A DNA stretch of 64,000 nucleotides from Lepisosteus oculatus (Eukaryota; Chordata; Actinopteri; Semionotiformes; Lepisosteidae): the NCBI RefSeq assembly GCF_040954835.1, contig NC_090698.1, positions 43,312,157 to 43,376,156 on the forward strand, read 5' to 3'. The position numbers were made by a program, and so were the translations under genes. Below the pieces are notes generated by a model that saw only the letters and a list, made by a program, of their open reading frames with translations, ran no database searches and was not told the DNA's origin. This document shows, piece after piece, positions 10,896-23,500 of the stretch. Position 1 is the first letter of the stretch; each line of letters opens with the position of its first letter.

Positions 10896-13800
10896 TCTGG
10901 GTGATGGTGTCTTAAGTGGTGCTTTTTCCAGTCTTCCTTACGATTCTAATATCTTAATTTCAACCATTCTCTGCATTGCAAAGATATAATTTACAATGAA
11001 GGTCTCTCACAAATGCAGTCTAATTGAAAAACAGTATTATTGTAACCTATCCCAGAAACCTTCAAGTTTACTGAAAATAACAAATCTAATTATTTATTCA
11101 AGTTCTGTGAGTGTCATGATTTTGTCTCCTGCTTCTTAGATAACTTGTGTGTTAACAGCAAGAAAGGATGTCAGAGCTCAAAGTCAATAATTGCAAACCA
11201 ACTTGCAGTAGTCAGTGCTGTCCAGTAATATGGAAGACAGTTCAATGCCTGGACATCACACATCTCCTAACTAATGACTGCATGAAAAGAAAAATACATC
11301 TTTTCCCATTATCTAAGAGATCTCAGTCACTTTTTTCTATAAGATAAGAGATAAGATCAATAGTTCCAATAGTTTTCGCAGGAAAAAATTCTCACAACAA
11401 GCCTTCTCTTAGTTTATAAGCAGAGCAAAGTGAAATACAGGGTTTTGTGTGGAGGAGTATTCACAGTGGATCACAGATCTGCTTTATCAGATAAAGACAG
11501 CTGTAATTACCTTAATGACTCTATTGCTGTGCCTTGTCTTGCAGAAGAAGGTAACGCACTGTAACAACAACATGTCAAACATGTCCCCATTACAGAAAAA
11601 TATATTACACACTTTTATTCACCAAGCACCCTAATGCAGGTGGGTTTTCTGCCAGCTTGGACTTTAAGCCTTATTTCAAGTTACTCCACTCTGATGCGGA
11701 CAAATGCCACTGTTACGCATTGGTGAAAGGATGAAAAGATTGGGAACGCAAAGCTCCTGCCGAGAGCTGGCAGCTTATCTCATCTTCCTTGTTTATATCC
11801 ATGGAAAGAAGCCTTGATTAATTACCAATTAAATCTTTAATAATATGAGCTGCAATTGCTTTCTGATACAGAGGTACGCTACCTTTTAACAGGTACAGCT
11901 GATTGGGTTACAATTACCTTCTTAACATTCTTGCTTTGTTAAGGGAAAAAAGAACATTTCTTCTCATATAAAAAGGAAACATTTTGATAAGGAATTCCCC
12001 AGGCTCATGAAGTCCCTTCATTTGGCATTAGAATACTGATAAGATTATCTGTCTCAGAGGAATATGCATTACATTCTGAGCAATTCCATTAGGCAAATTG
12101 CAAATAATATTCAGTCTCAGTGCTGGCTTGCTAACATTCAAGTTATCCATTGAAGCTCAGCCACCTTTTTCAAAAGAAAACTCCTGTCACTCTGGAGATG
12201 ATAAGTGAAAGCACAAAATTGAGCTAAAATATGGTTTATTCCCTATAATCCCCTTCTTCTTCCTGTATACTTCAATCTAGTTATCCAAGCCGTCCCACAG
12301 TAGCAAGAGTAATGTAAACTTTAGTTCCCAGTAGTGATATTAAGCTACATGAATTTCATAGTAATCAGAGTATTTTATCAATCAATTAAACATTTATTTG
12401 CTTTTCAGAGGAACAATCAACTACAAGGCAAAACAAACCAAATGTTTCAATTTTTTTTTTCAGATATCACTGCAGATATCCATAATTAATGCGTTTGCAT
12501 ATTAGAAAATACATTTCCGTGGTCTGTTTTTTAAAATTACTTTAAAACAAAATCCACAATTAAAATAAATATATTTATTGTAGAAACATTCAAAACTTAT
12601 ATTATAAATTAAATATTCTTTAAAAAGTGCCCAGACAGTTTTTTTTTCCATTTCAAGATATTTATATATCTATACACGGCCGACCGTGTGATAACAAAGC
12701 CTGAAAAACTAAACTGTAACATACCGTATGTATACTAGGAAGACTTCGAAAGATGATCAGTGGTCATCCAAATAAAAACAGTAAGCATTTTGAAATTATG
12801 ATCCTTATAATCTCAGCATGTCAAAGTCTCAGTTATAAGATATTACTGTGCATAGTGGCAGAAACATACATCAGCAGCTAGCTAGAGATAGCGTGACAGC
12901 GAGTTCCACAATTGGCAGCCATCAATGTTTTAGATATGGTACAATTTTCAAAGCAGCAAATGAATACATAATGGCATTAAAAATGAGATTCTGTAAGTGA
13001 TTATGTTGTTAAAGCTCTTGCTTTCAACAGAGCCTCCTTCAGGTGAATGGGGAAGTGATGGCCATGACTGATGGGATATCTCAGTCAACTCTGTAACACC
13101 TACGGCATCCTGAGCCCGGATCCCTGCTGCACTCAGGAGAAGATGTTGGCTTAACTAGCAGAATGAAGGCAGCCACAGCCACGCTCAGCAGCACTTACAC
13201 AGAATCACGTTTTGATACCAGTAATTTTGATGGATTGTTTTAGTATTGTGTCTAGTCATATATGTTTTCCTCTCATCTTCAAGCAAACTAGATTTTTTAT
13301 ATTTTTAAAATGTTTCTTTAAATAACGTAGATAACATGGAATGTAATCTATAATCCCAGTGTCTTACTTACTGGGCTGGAGGTTCCTGAATGTGTTCTCC
13401 CCCAGGAAGAGCCATTTCAGTGCATCACTGCACAGGCTGACTGGGACCTGCACAAGATCACTTTACAGCTGAAGTGCTTCAAGCTGCACATTTCTTCATT
13501 GGTCCGATTGTGATGAGGCACTTTTTACAGTATTTTAAAAATCGATTTTTATCAATAGAACTAAAAAACTAAAATACATTATAAAAATGCTTTTCTGCTT
13601 TTAGAAAAGAGTGAGCACCAATAAGCAGTTTTCAAGAAACATCACATCCCATCTTTTGCTAATGAACAATGCTCATCATGTGATAAAAATGCCTGATTCT
13701 TCTAATGGGGGAATTAACCTCAGTCTATAATACATCCAAAATGATTCCTAAAAGGAATTGCATTAAGACAGGCTGCAAAAAGACTATTTTGTTAGGATCT

Positions 13801-13897
13801 TAACAGCCTCTTCAGCAATAATGAACAGTGTGTTGATCCATTATCAAGCAGAGAATGACTGGCTGAAGGAGTCAGAAATCCCAAGATAATGCCAGGC

Positions 13898-13938
13898 ATA
13901 ACCTTGTGCATAAAGTTGAACTTTATGCACAAGGTTAT
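13898..13938. repeat. 41-nt palindrome: two perfect 20-bp arms, 1-base spacer
   Basis: ATAACCTTGTGCATAAAGTT at 13898-13917 and its exact reverse complement at 13919-13938 flank a single G at 13918. It lies 563 bases past the POLK stop on the POLK strand, directly after a minus-strand ATTAAA at 13943-13938. It may be part of the POLK 3' UTR and could form a 20-bp hairpin in RNA or a cruciform in DNA. Confidence 0.92.
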
Positions 13939-13952
13939 TTAATGTACATATC

Positions 13953-14225
13953 TATCCATTTCTGTTTTATCCAGTACAGGGTCATAGGGGAGCCAAAACT
14001 ATCCAGGCAAATAACAGGCGCAGGTTAGGATACACCTTGGATGGGATGCCTGTCCATCACAGGGCACACACAGACACAAATGCACACACATTCACACCAG
14101 GGCCAATTTTCCCAGAAGCCAATTAACGTACCAGTATGTATTTGGACTGTGGGAGGAAATCGGTGTAGTTGGAGGAAATGCACAGAGACACAGGGAAAAC
14201 CACAGATAGCAGCCCAGCAATCCAC
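13953..14225 (-). repeat. tRNA-headed SINE-like repeat, GGATGGATGG-tail family (minus copy, 5'-truncated)
   Basis: Read on the plus strand, it begins with the tail end (CCATTTCTGTTTTATCCAGT) and continues with ACAGGGCACACACAGACACA and TTTGGACTGTGGGAGGAAA. The tRNA-like head is mostly missing. It lies in the probable POLK 3' UTR. Confidence 0.8.
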
Positions 14226-14500
14226 CACACTGCCCAAGTTACATCCTCTCCACCATGATTATTCATACTTTTTACAGCTAAAATACTAACTCTTCAATCA
14301 TAATGAAAAATAAATTATATTCCAAAATTTGTCCACTCCAGCATTAAGAAAACAGAAATGGATGAGCATGATTGGTTCATACTCATACTAATTGCATTTT
14401 TGCTTCACTTCATGTCATTAGTCTTCATTGATGAAAATAACATTACTGCAATAAAACATTTGCTGGTTTAGCACTATTTTAACAGTTACTTCATCCTGCT

Positions 14501-14585
14501 TCATCTAAAGAACCTGTCTATAGTGTTCCTGCTGCAAATAGGCTTGGATTTCTTTGATGGGGGATGGCGAGATGGGGAGTTTTGC
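14501..14585 (-). CDS. POLK: POLK last exon, C-terminal PIP box and stop
   Basis: The 85-nt coding part encodes residues 865-892 and TGA. It begins after a TTGTTTCAG acceptor, completing an AG-G arginine codon. It contains SKKSKP, a basic patch that could serve in nuclear import, and ends NTIDRFFR, the counterpart of human HTLDIFFK, which binds PCNA. Phase matches the previous exon exactly. Confidence 0.9.
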
Positions 14586-17500
14586 CTGAAACAAGAGGAA
14601 CAAATTAAGAATCTTGGAAAGAAATGGAAGCTTAGATTATTACAAAAGGGTGTACTTTTTACCAAAAGCAAAAGCATCCACTGCTGTTTTCCAGTTCAGT
14701 GTGTCACCACAAATTAGTTTCTAGCTGTAACATCTACTGGGCTTAGAAAGCTGAAAGGTTCAAAATTAGGTCTTTCCTAAATATCCTTAAAATTTCAGCA
14801 GCCTTAGATACTGTAGAGAGGTAGAGAAAATAGACGCATATCTTGATCAAATACACATTTTGTACTGCAAAATTATATAGTAGTAATAAAGTATTTTATT
14901 TCAGTACTTGATTTCTTTCAATAAATCACAACTACATCTAACTCTCAAAAACATGCTCTGTAAACACCTGGATTATGTCACCGCCTTACCTTTTGTGCTT
15001 GTTCCTTGAAACTGGAACTTTCTGATTTTCCTCTAACTTCCCTGCTGGAAAAATATATCATTTTTATCAATGGGCATCACTGCACATTTGGACTCAAACT
15101 CATATCAAAGATGAAAATCTATTTTTATCTGCTCCTAGAAGTGTTCTAGCTGTATTCAAGATCATTTTATACAGCATCTAGGAAGTTCTTCCCTTGAACA
15201 AATAATGACACCAATCTTCTAAACTAGGATGAATGAACTAAATGGCTTCTACAGATGCCTCAGTCATTATCTGGATTAAATTGGGAAAAAATTGATTCAA
15301 CAAGCAATTTCCACAGAGGAAAAGGTCAGGGCACCTTGAATTGCAATTTTCATATAATGGTGAAATGACGCCTTGGCTTTCAATAAAGTGCTGCTGAAAT
15401 TGATAAAGGAAAAGGACAATTTTTGTAAAAGATATAAAGCAACATGAATAAGCTCTGAGGCTACACATCAATGACCAATAAATATCCTATAGTAGATTGA
15501 TGTCTGCACTGTATATTTTTATAGTTTGCTTAAAAGATGTAATATTTGGCAAGTTATCATTTTCTTTTTCATTTTTGTCAGCAGCTGCTGCAAAAGTTGT
15601 TTTAAAGAATTTTAAAGAATCTGATTTGTTGACTTACCTTTTTGTATCAATGGAGCCTCGAAAAGATTATTGAGTTTAAAGGTAGTAATTTAGCTCAGTG
15701 ATATTCAAAGCATGATGTTTCATCATATGTACATCTCAGATGTTTAAATACAGTATATTGATGCTTAAAAGACTAACGTTAATCCTTCTACAAGGCATTT
15801 AAGAGTACATAGCTCATAACATTAACTTTAACCCATTCTAAAACAATTTCTGCAGTCTCCACTGTAAATTCTTGCCACCAGTGTTCCAAAATCTTCCATG
15901 ACTACATACTTTAAGAACAGCTTTTGATGCCTGCTTTAATAATATTGACTTAAAAAATCCCAGAAAAAGCAGGTCGTTTGTTGTTCTTTTATACACTGGT
16001 TCGTGTCTTCATAGGATACTCTTGCTTTCTGAACATGAGATAAAAAATTTAAGTTGTGAAAATATGAAGGCTTATTATATTTATGGTTAAAAAGTTAGAA
16101 AGGTTCACAAGTAGTCTATAATTGCTGCAGAAATACAGTCTGGAATAAATCTGGTAAGAATTTCCACATTCTATCAGTCACTAAATCAGGGAGAGAAAAA
16201 TAGTCAATTTCCACTCATGTTATTAAAGAAATATTTGCAAAGTGGAAACAAATTGTGAGGATGTAACTCAAGGAATGATAATATAACAAGTAGCTGCAGC
16301 TGTAGTCAGTTTGGTGGGACTCCCTAATTAGATTACATAATTCTAGGTTCCCTTGACAGTCTCAAAAGGACTCATTATAGGTTGATTAAAGCTGTGAAAT
16401 GTCACTGTTAAGGTGAAAAGGACAGGTGTTTCCTGAGTGAATTCTGTCTCTGAATGTTTTTCCTTACTTCAGACACAGTATGTTCAGAACTGAAATTACA
16501 TGGAAACATCTGAACAAAACTGCATTTTCTGCAAGGCAGAACTATTTAGAGAAAGCCAGCTATTAAAAATGATATTTCTATATACAGTCCATAATGTGAA
16601 GTATTTGCAGTAAAAAAAGAAAGAATGTGCTTGAGTACAAATACAGTTACAATTTGTGATTCTTTTAAAGCTTTAAAATATTTTTTTGCTGCCGCCATTA
16701 CCAAGAATTTAAGCATGAGCTCCACGAGAAAAGATGCACGGCCAAATTGTCCGGATCGAACTGCATGGTAAGTCAGGGAAGGAGGGTGGATAAACAGCAG
16801 GCCTGCTTTCTTATATAAATAGAAGTGAAAATTGATACTAACCACTGGTCTTCATATTAGATGTGAAATCTGAATTGCGCGAGCTCGCTGTTGCCTCTCC
16901 AAGCTCCTGGAGAACGTCTTGGTTCAGACAAACATCTACGTGCCTGTTGAACAGAGCCAGGTCAGTGGTTTTCTGCCTCATATTGCACACCGGACAAATC
17001 AGTGCTGTGTCTACATGGACTCCAACAGCAGATGAACTGAAGGCACTTTCTCCGACCATGGCTTGGGCAACCTCACACTTTCTCCCATTATCCACACAGG
17101 GCAGCAGGTCAGGAAGAGCTGGTGCCGGCTCTTCACTTGAAGAGGCGGTACCAAAGCTTGAACTTCCACGAGTGACGTCTGAAGGGCCGCTGTAGGAAGA
17201 GCTCGCTTTCAAATCGGCCCCATTTAGATTGCGAGTGGCGCCTGCAATGCTAGGGTCTGACTTTTCCAGCGCTAACACACAACTGTCGAGCTTTGTCAAG
17301 AGGTTCTGTGTGGTGCCACAACGAGCCGTCTCGTCGTCTTCAGTTTGTGCCCAAACCAGAAACCCGCCTGATTTAGAAGGTGTCCTGTTAGAGGAAGACC
17401 TGTCTGAGCAGTTACTGTCATCATCGAAGATAAAGTCTTCCGTATCTAAATTTCTATTAGAATATTCCACTATGGAAGCTGCGCTCAGGCATTCATCGAT

Positions 17501-20500
17501 ATGTCGGTTAAAGGCTTCCAGGTTGTTCGTCTTCTGTTTTTGGAAACACACTGGACATGTGAAGTGCTGCTCCATGCTGCCAATGGTCTCCCTGCTCATG
17601 GACTGCTCATTTCCCTCCTGCTCCGTGTCTTTGCAGGATGTAGGTTCCTGAGACACCTCCTGCATGGCCTGCATTTTCAGCCTCTGAGCCCGGGCTCTCT
17701 CGAAGAAAGACTGCTGAGGCTCGCACTGCTGTTGTGCGTCTCTCTTCTTCCTGAAGAAGCTGGAGGTCACTTCTTCTTGGGGCTGGCTGGCTCTGGGGTC
17801 CTCCTTCACAACCTGAGTGGAAGCCGAGGTCTCCTGTCTCCCTACTTGAAAGAAGCTGATGATGCTCTTCTGCAGGGGTTTCTTGTCTACCTGTGGCACA
17901 AATCCAGAAACCCGTACTCCTGAATTGGAAAGGAAATGCAAATGATAATTACGTTCATGAAATGAAAAGACAGTTAAAAGACAGCAGAGGCAACTATGAA
18001 TATCTATTCAAGACACTTTTATGTCTTTTTTATGTCTTATGGAAGCTGGGTTTAAAGACACACTATTCCACTTGCAAAATAAGTCAGTGACATTAACTTA
18101 CAGTACCTACCAGTGTGAGTATAAAGCCTGCCATTCAGAGGCTTGGGAAATACTTTAGTTACTGCTGTTACTCCATAGTTTATCTCACAATCTAACAAGT
18201 CTGAATAAAGCATAACTGACTTTTTTTCAAACTTGATAGATTGTGTAACTCGTTTCTAATGGGCTGAATTCGCTCAAATGGCTATAAAGTTTACTAATTT
18301 ATGGGATACTTTTTATCGTCTTTCTCCTGAAACATGACCAAGGTCTAATATGATGTTTTTAGGTCATAATATCACATATACTTATGATTATCTTTAGAGC
18401 TACAGAGAAATATGAACATGGCTGGCATTGCTCACACAGGTAAGGCACAGTATCACTACAATGTGACAAAATAATGTGTGGATTTCTTATGAATGTGAAC
18501 GTTAATCATTACCAATTGATTACACTCTTCAGACAGGATTGCTGTAGCAGGGGAGTTTAGCATATAAGGTACTGTAACTTACTGCAATCTGTTCTCTAGG
18601 ATTTGCTGAACACTGCCCAGAGACATCTCTACACATGGCTCTAACACTGGCAAATGTACATTACTGCTGTGACTTCCCAGCTGTGAAATTAGGTCAGCAT
18701 CCCTGCAGTACTCATAATAGCATCTATGATGAGAAAGGACACACTAATGTATTGATTAATGGGATTACTCATCAGATGTTGTGTTGTAATTAATTTAATG
18801 TCATAAGCTCTGAATGACACTTCTTCTGAGGCACTAAAGCTCATAGCTACTATGGAGAGGTCTGATTTTTTTTTAATTCTCACAAGTGTTCTTGTTAACA
18901 ATCCATACGGAATCACACACAGGTGCAAACTGTTCTTTCAATTCTGGGAGGTGGGTACAAAAGTACTCTGACACCAGCATGTAACTCTTACAGACATAAT
19001 GAATACATTAATGGTTTTCAACTGAAAGGAAAAGTTGCAAAAACATTAAGTTGAAATCTGTTTGTGTGGGATGCAAATTGTTGTTAAACTGCAATGTCAT
19101 AATGAGTGTGGACTAATGTTTCATATCACAGTAATTTACATAAAATCCATGCTAATGTATTCCTGGACTAGATCTAATGTCACACTGTAAACGTGCAAGC
19201 TGCTATGATTTGTCAAACTGACTGATTATGCCAGAATTAAAATAATCTTTTCCAGGCTATTTTCCTGCATGAAGAACTAGGTTCAAGGAAGTTGTCTTAC
19301 CCATAAGCCTCAGTCTCAGAGGATGAGGGCTTGCATTGTCAATCTCTGTTTTCAACAAAACCCTGGCAACAGCAAATATTTCCTCTTCAGTGGAGACGAT
19401 AGAAGACGGAGTAAAAGCTCTTGTTTTGACTTCAAAGTTCACATTCTTCAGCTTTAAAGTAACTGTTTTTCCCTGTAAAAAAGTATAGTTGTTCTATTAT
19501 GAGAACTTATTCCCATATATTCACAATTCATCTCTTTTCTTAAAGCCTGTGCATAATATGGACAGAATCTCTCAACTGCACAGTATGTGTTGTACTCAAA
19601 TACTAGATAAACCGATCCTAAATGTCCTGGGCCAGAGTACTTAGGCCCATTGAATACCTGGATATGTATAGATTCATCTATCCATTTTTTTACTTCTTTA
19701 TCCAGTACGGGGTCACTGAGGGAGCTGGAGCCTATTCCGGCACACAATGGGTACAAGTTAGAATACACACTGAACAGGAAGCCAGTCCATTGCAGCATAT
19801 GTATAGATGTGTAAGAAACATTTAAAAAGAAACGACTTAAAAGTTTAACTGGGTGATAATATGGGTTTTTCATTCTTTCTGCAGAATTTGCTTGACCAAT
19901 TTTTAAGCCCTACTTTAACTGTGCCATACTGGGGACCATATTCCAAAGACCAAATTCCCTTTTCAGTCACCGAAGAACCCTGCACAACTTTAGCTTCATT
20001 AGTTCCACAGCAATAAAATAGTACAGTTTCTTGAATAGAATCAAAAAGGGGTGACTTTACAACAGCATCACAAACCCCCAAAAATGCCCGAGAATAATTA
20101 GTCTGGGAATAACCAACTGAGTTCCAAACCCAACGCTTACCTGCTCTAGCCTGACCCTCAAGATTTCTGCCATCACGAACCAGATCTGTCAATTCGAGGC
20201 TCAAGGATACGAGCCCCTTGAGGCCTTTCACCCACCCACTTACTCCAATGGGTGCAAGATCAAAGAGATGAGACTTCAGCCCTCTATCTCTTCACCTAAC
20301 TACTCAATCCACTTGCTGATTTCAGAGGAAAGGAAAAAAAGCAGCTACAGAACAAGGAACAGGTGGCCTCTATGTCACCTTGGCATCCTTCTGTACGTGA
20401 CTTGGAATTTAACAGCAGTCAGAGTTATAATGAATGCATGCCGATTATACACTGCCAAGAAGTAATTACAAGGCTAAGTTCATATTCAGGCAGTCTTGCT

Positions 20501-23500
20501 TTGCCAGGTATATTCGTTAACTGATTGCTTTCTTTGTTTTACCGCTTTAACCGCTGTCCAGACCGGTTGGAAAGCGGGATATTCTGGAAGGAGCACAAAG
20601 CCCTCTGTTTCAGAAATCAGGGTGTTGTTGACCGTAGTAGGGAAGATTCTCCATGGGTAATCATGTACCCCCAATTAGTAAACAAGTAGACATGGAATTC
20701 ATGCAATTCATAGTTCAGATTTAAAGTATAGCATGCTTTTTCCAATTAAACCAATGTGGGAAAAACCTATAAAGAACAAAAATGTTACATATGCGGCTGC
20801 AGAGCATGGCCCCAGGCAATCAAGTTGGAAGCTGGGTTTCCATAGTTAATCTATTGCTATGCTACATCATTTCACCATCATTCCAATCATTCCATGATTT
20901 TAAAGATGACTGCATCAAATACTTCCTTCAAGTTAAATGTTTAAATTTTTTTTAAATCTGAATACCTTTTCATAGTAAGCGAATAAAACTAGTAGAGCAG
21001 CTTCCCATTTATTCATGTTTCACATTTAAAATCAATCCTTTTTTTCTTTTCAGTTTGGCTTCAGTTCTCTTTTCAATTAGATCTGTCTTATTTTTTGTTA
21101 TTTTCACAATGTATTAACAAAAGGTCAGATGATTCAGAAAGGATGTGTTTAAACAAAAGATTACCGTTCTATAAATGCTGAGCTTTTCTGATCTAAACCT
21201 GGTTAATAATTATTTTGGCTTTTTTCAGTTTATTTTTCCCTTGGTTGCACAATTGCTTTCACTGCAAAAACACAAGCTGTTTCAATTGGCCTTTGAGCAC
21301 TGCATTATATCTGACATGAGAATATAATCACATAGCTCCAAGTGACTTCCTATTCTCTGAAAACTCAGACACACAAAATTCTACAGTGTTATAAATCATT
21401 TTCCATAGGGACTGCTAATTTAGAAGCTTTAAATGAAATACTGCACATGCAACCATATCACTAGAAAAGACCATAAAGGGGTCATTGCAAGTATTTTTCA
21501 TTTAGCAAAGGTATAAAAGGGATCACTAAAGTTAACAAGTATTTTTAAACCAAATTAAAATAAATTCTAAAGTGATATTTCATTTTCTAGTTAGGTTTAT
21601 GTTGCAAGATAACTTTATTAAAATGCAGGAATGCAAAGTGAAAATAATTTGAATGAATAAGTGGGAACATAGACGGTATGGTGGCACAGTTGTTAACATC
21701 GCTGCCTCACAGCGCTGTAGCCCTGGGTTCAATTCTGGACCTGCAGTGGCATCAGCATGGAGTTTGTATGTTCTCTCCATGTTTGCATGAGTTTTCTCAT
21801 ACACCCCAAAATACACCAGTAGGTTAAATGGCCTTAATGTGAGTGTGCGTGTCTGTGTCTGTCTGCCCTGTGATGGACTGGTGTGCCTTCCAGGGTGTAC
21901 CCTGCCTTGCACCCTCTGCTTGCCAGGTTACACTTTGTCTCCTCCGTGATCCTGAAGTTGGAAGAAGCAATTAGAAAATGGATGGATGTTAGGACTTTTT
22001 CTACTTAAACGACAATAAATTCCACATCAGAACCACAGCAGTTTTTTGGGCCAAAGCTCAACCTCATTCTTGTAGCATTTAGCAGACTAAAGAGCACGTG
22101 ACTCCCCTCTGGTTGGATAGTCACTTATATAGCTAGATGGGCTGTAGTGGCTGGCGTAATGGACCTCATTCAAGGGTACAGCAGCGGTGTCTGCTGTGGG
22201 GACTTGTACCCTAAACCTGCCAGTCATGAGTAGAAAGGCTCCTTTCCTTCTTAGAGGCAAAACGTTTACTTCAGGGCAGCTTATTGCCAGCAGCTGAAAC
22301 ACCCTCCAACTCATGACTGGCAACCCAGTACCTGGATGGAAGACCTCCTGGGAAAAACTAAGGTGCTGCTGGAAGAGGTGTTAGTGGGGCCAGCAGGGGG
22401 CGCTAACCCTGCGCTCTGTGTGGGTCCTATTGCCCAAATGTAGTGATGGGGAAACTATACTGTAAAAAGGCATCGTCCTTCAGATGAGACATAAAAAACC
22501 CAAGGTCCTGACTCTCTGTGGTCATTAAGCCAGATCATTAGCCAGACAGCTAATGGTCATTAGCCAGACGGCCATATCACCCTGCAACTCACAACTGGCA
22601 ACCCACTGAAGCTAAGCAGGTGTGAGCCTGGTTAGTACCTGGATGAGAGACCTCCTGGGAAAAACTAAAGTTGCTGCTGGAAGAGGTATTAGTGGGGCCA
22701 GCAGGGGGCGCTCACCCTGTGGTCCACGTGGGTCCTAATATCCCAGTATAGTGAAGGGGACACTATACTGTAAACAAGCGCCGTCCTTCGGATGAGACGT
22801 AAAACCGAGGTCCTGACTTGCTGTGGTCATTAAAAAAAATCCCAGGACGTTTCTCGAAAAGAGTAGGGGTGTAACCCCGGCGTCCTGGCCAAATTTCCCA
22901 TTGGCCCTTACCAATCATGGCCTCCTAATAAAACCTCATCTATGAATTGGCTTCATTACTCTGCTCTCCTCCCCACTAATAGCTGATGTGTGGTGAGCGT
23001 TCTGGCGCACTATGGCTGCCGTCGCATCATCCAGGTGGATGCTGCACATTGGTGGTGGTGGAGGGAGACCCCATTACCTGTAAAGCGCTTTGAGTGGAGT
23101 GTTCAGAAAAGCGCTATATAAGTGTCAGCTATTATTATTATTATTATTAAAAATCCCAGGATGTTTCTCAAAAAGAGTAGGGGTGTAATCCCAGTGTCCT
23201 TGCCAAATTTCCTGTTGGGTTTACCAATCAATAATCCCATCTATGAATCCCCATTTATTACTCTGCTCTCCTCCTCACTGATAGCTGATGAGTGGTGAGC
23301 GTTCTGGCGCACTATGGCTGCTGTCGCATCATCCAGGTGGATGCTGCACATTGGTGGTGGTGGAGGTGGTTTACATTAACTGTAAAGTGCTTTGAGTGGA
23401 GTGTTCAGAAAAGCTCTATATAAGTGTCAGCCATTATTATCATTATTATTTTTCAGGGTTTACTCGGATGCCTTAATCACGTGTTCTTTTGAGTCAGCTG

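Larger units (their letters stand above)
8642..14500. other. ANKDD1B-POLK intergenic region and probable POLK 3' UTR
   Basis: No further exons are recognised. The right part should hold the POLK 3' UTR, since the POLK stop is at 14501-14503 on the minus strand. Minus-strand polyA hexamers are ATTAAA at 13943-13938 and AATAAA at about 12579-12574, with others near 12389 and 12239; I cannot choose between them. Repeats and hairpins inside are listed separately. Confidence 0.55.

Noticed and set aside
16546..16842. Read-through of POLK exon 13 into the following intron
   Set aside because: The frame continues but ends without the C-terminal PIP box. Exons 14 and 15 continue in correct phase to TIDRFFR and stop, so this is intron.
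16863..17923. Long plus-strand open frames opposite POLK exon 13
   Set aside because: They are shadows of the 1077-nt POLK exon on the other strand, which has zinc-finger and PIP motifs.
22562..22680. Genuine 5S rRNA gene
   Set aside because: The 5S-like part is diverged, lacks a T-run terminator, and continues into a SINE body with an ATT tail.
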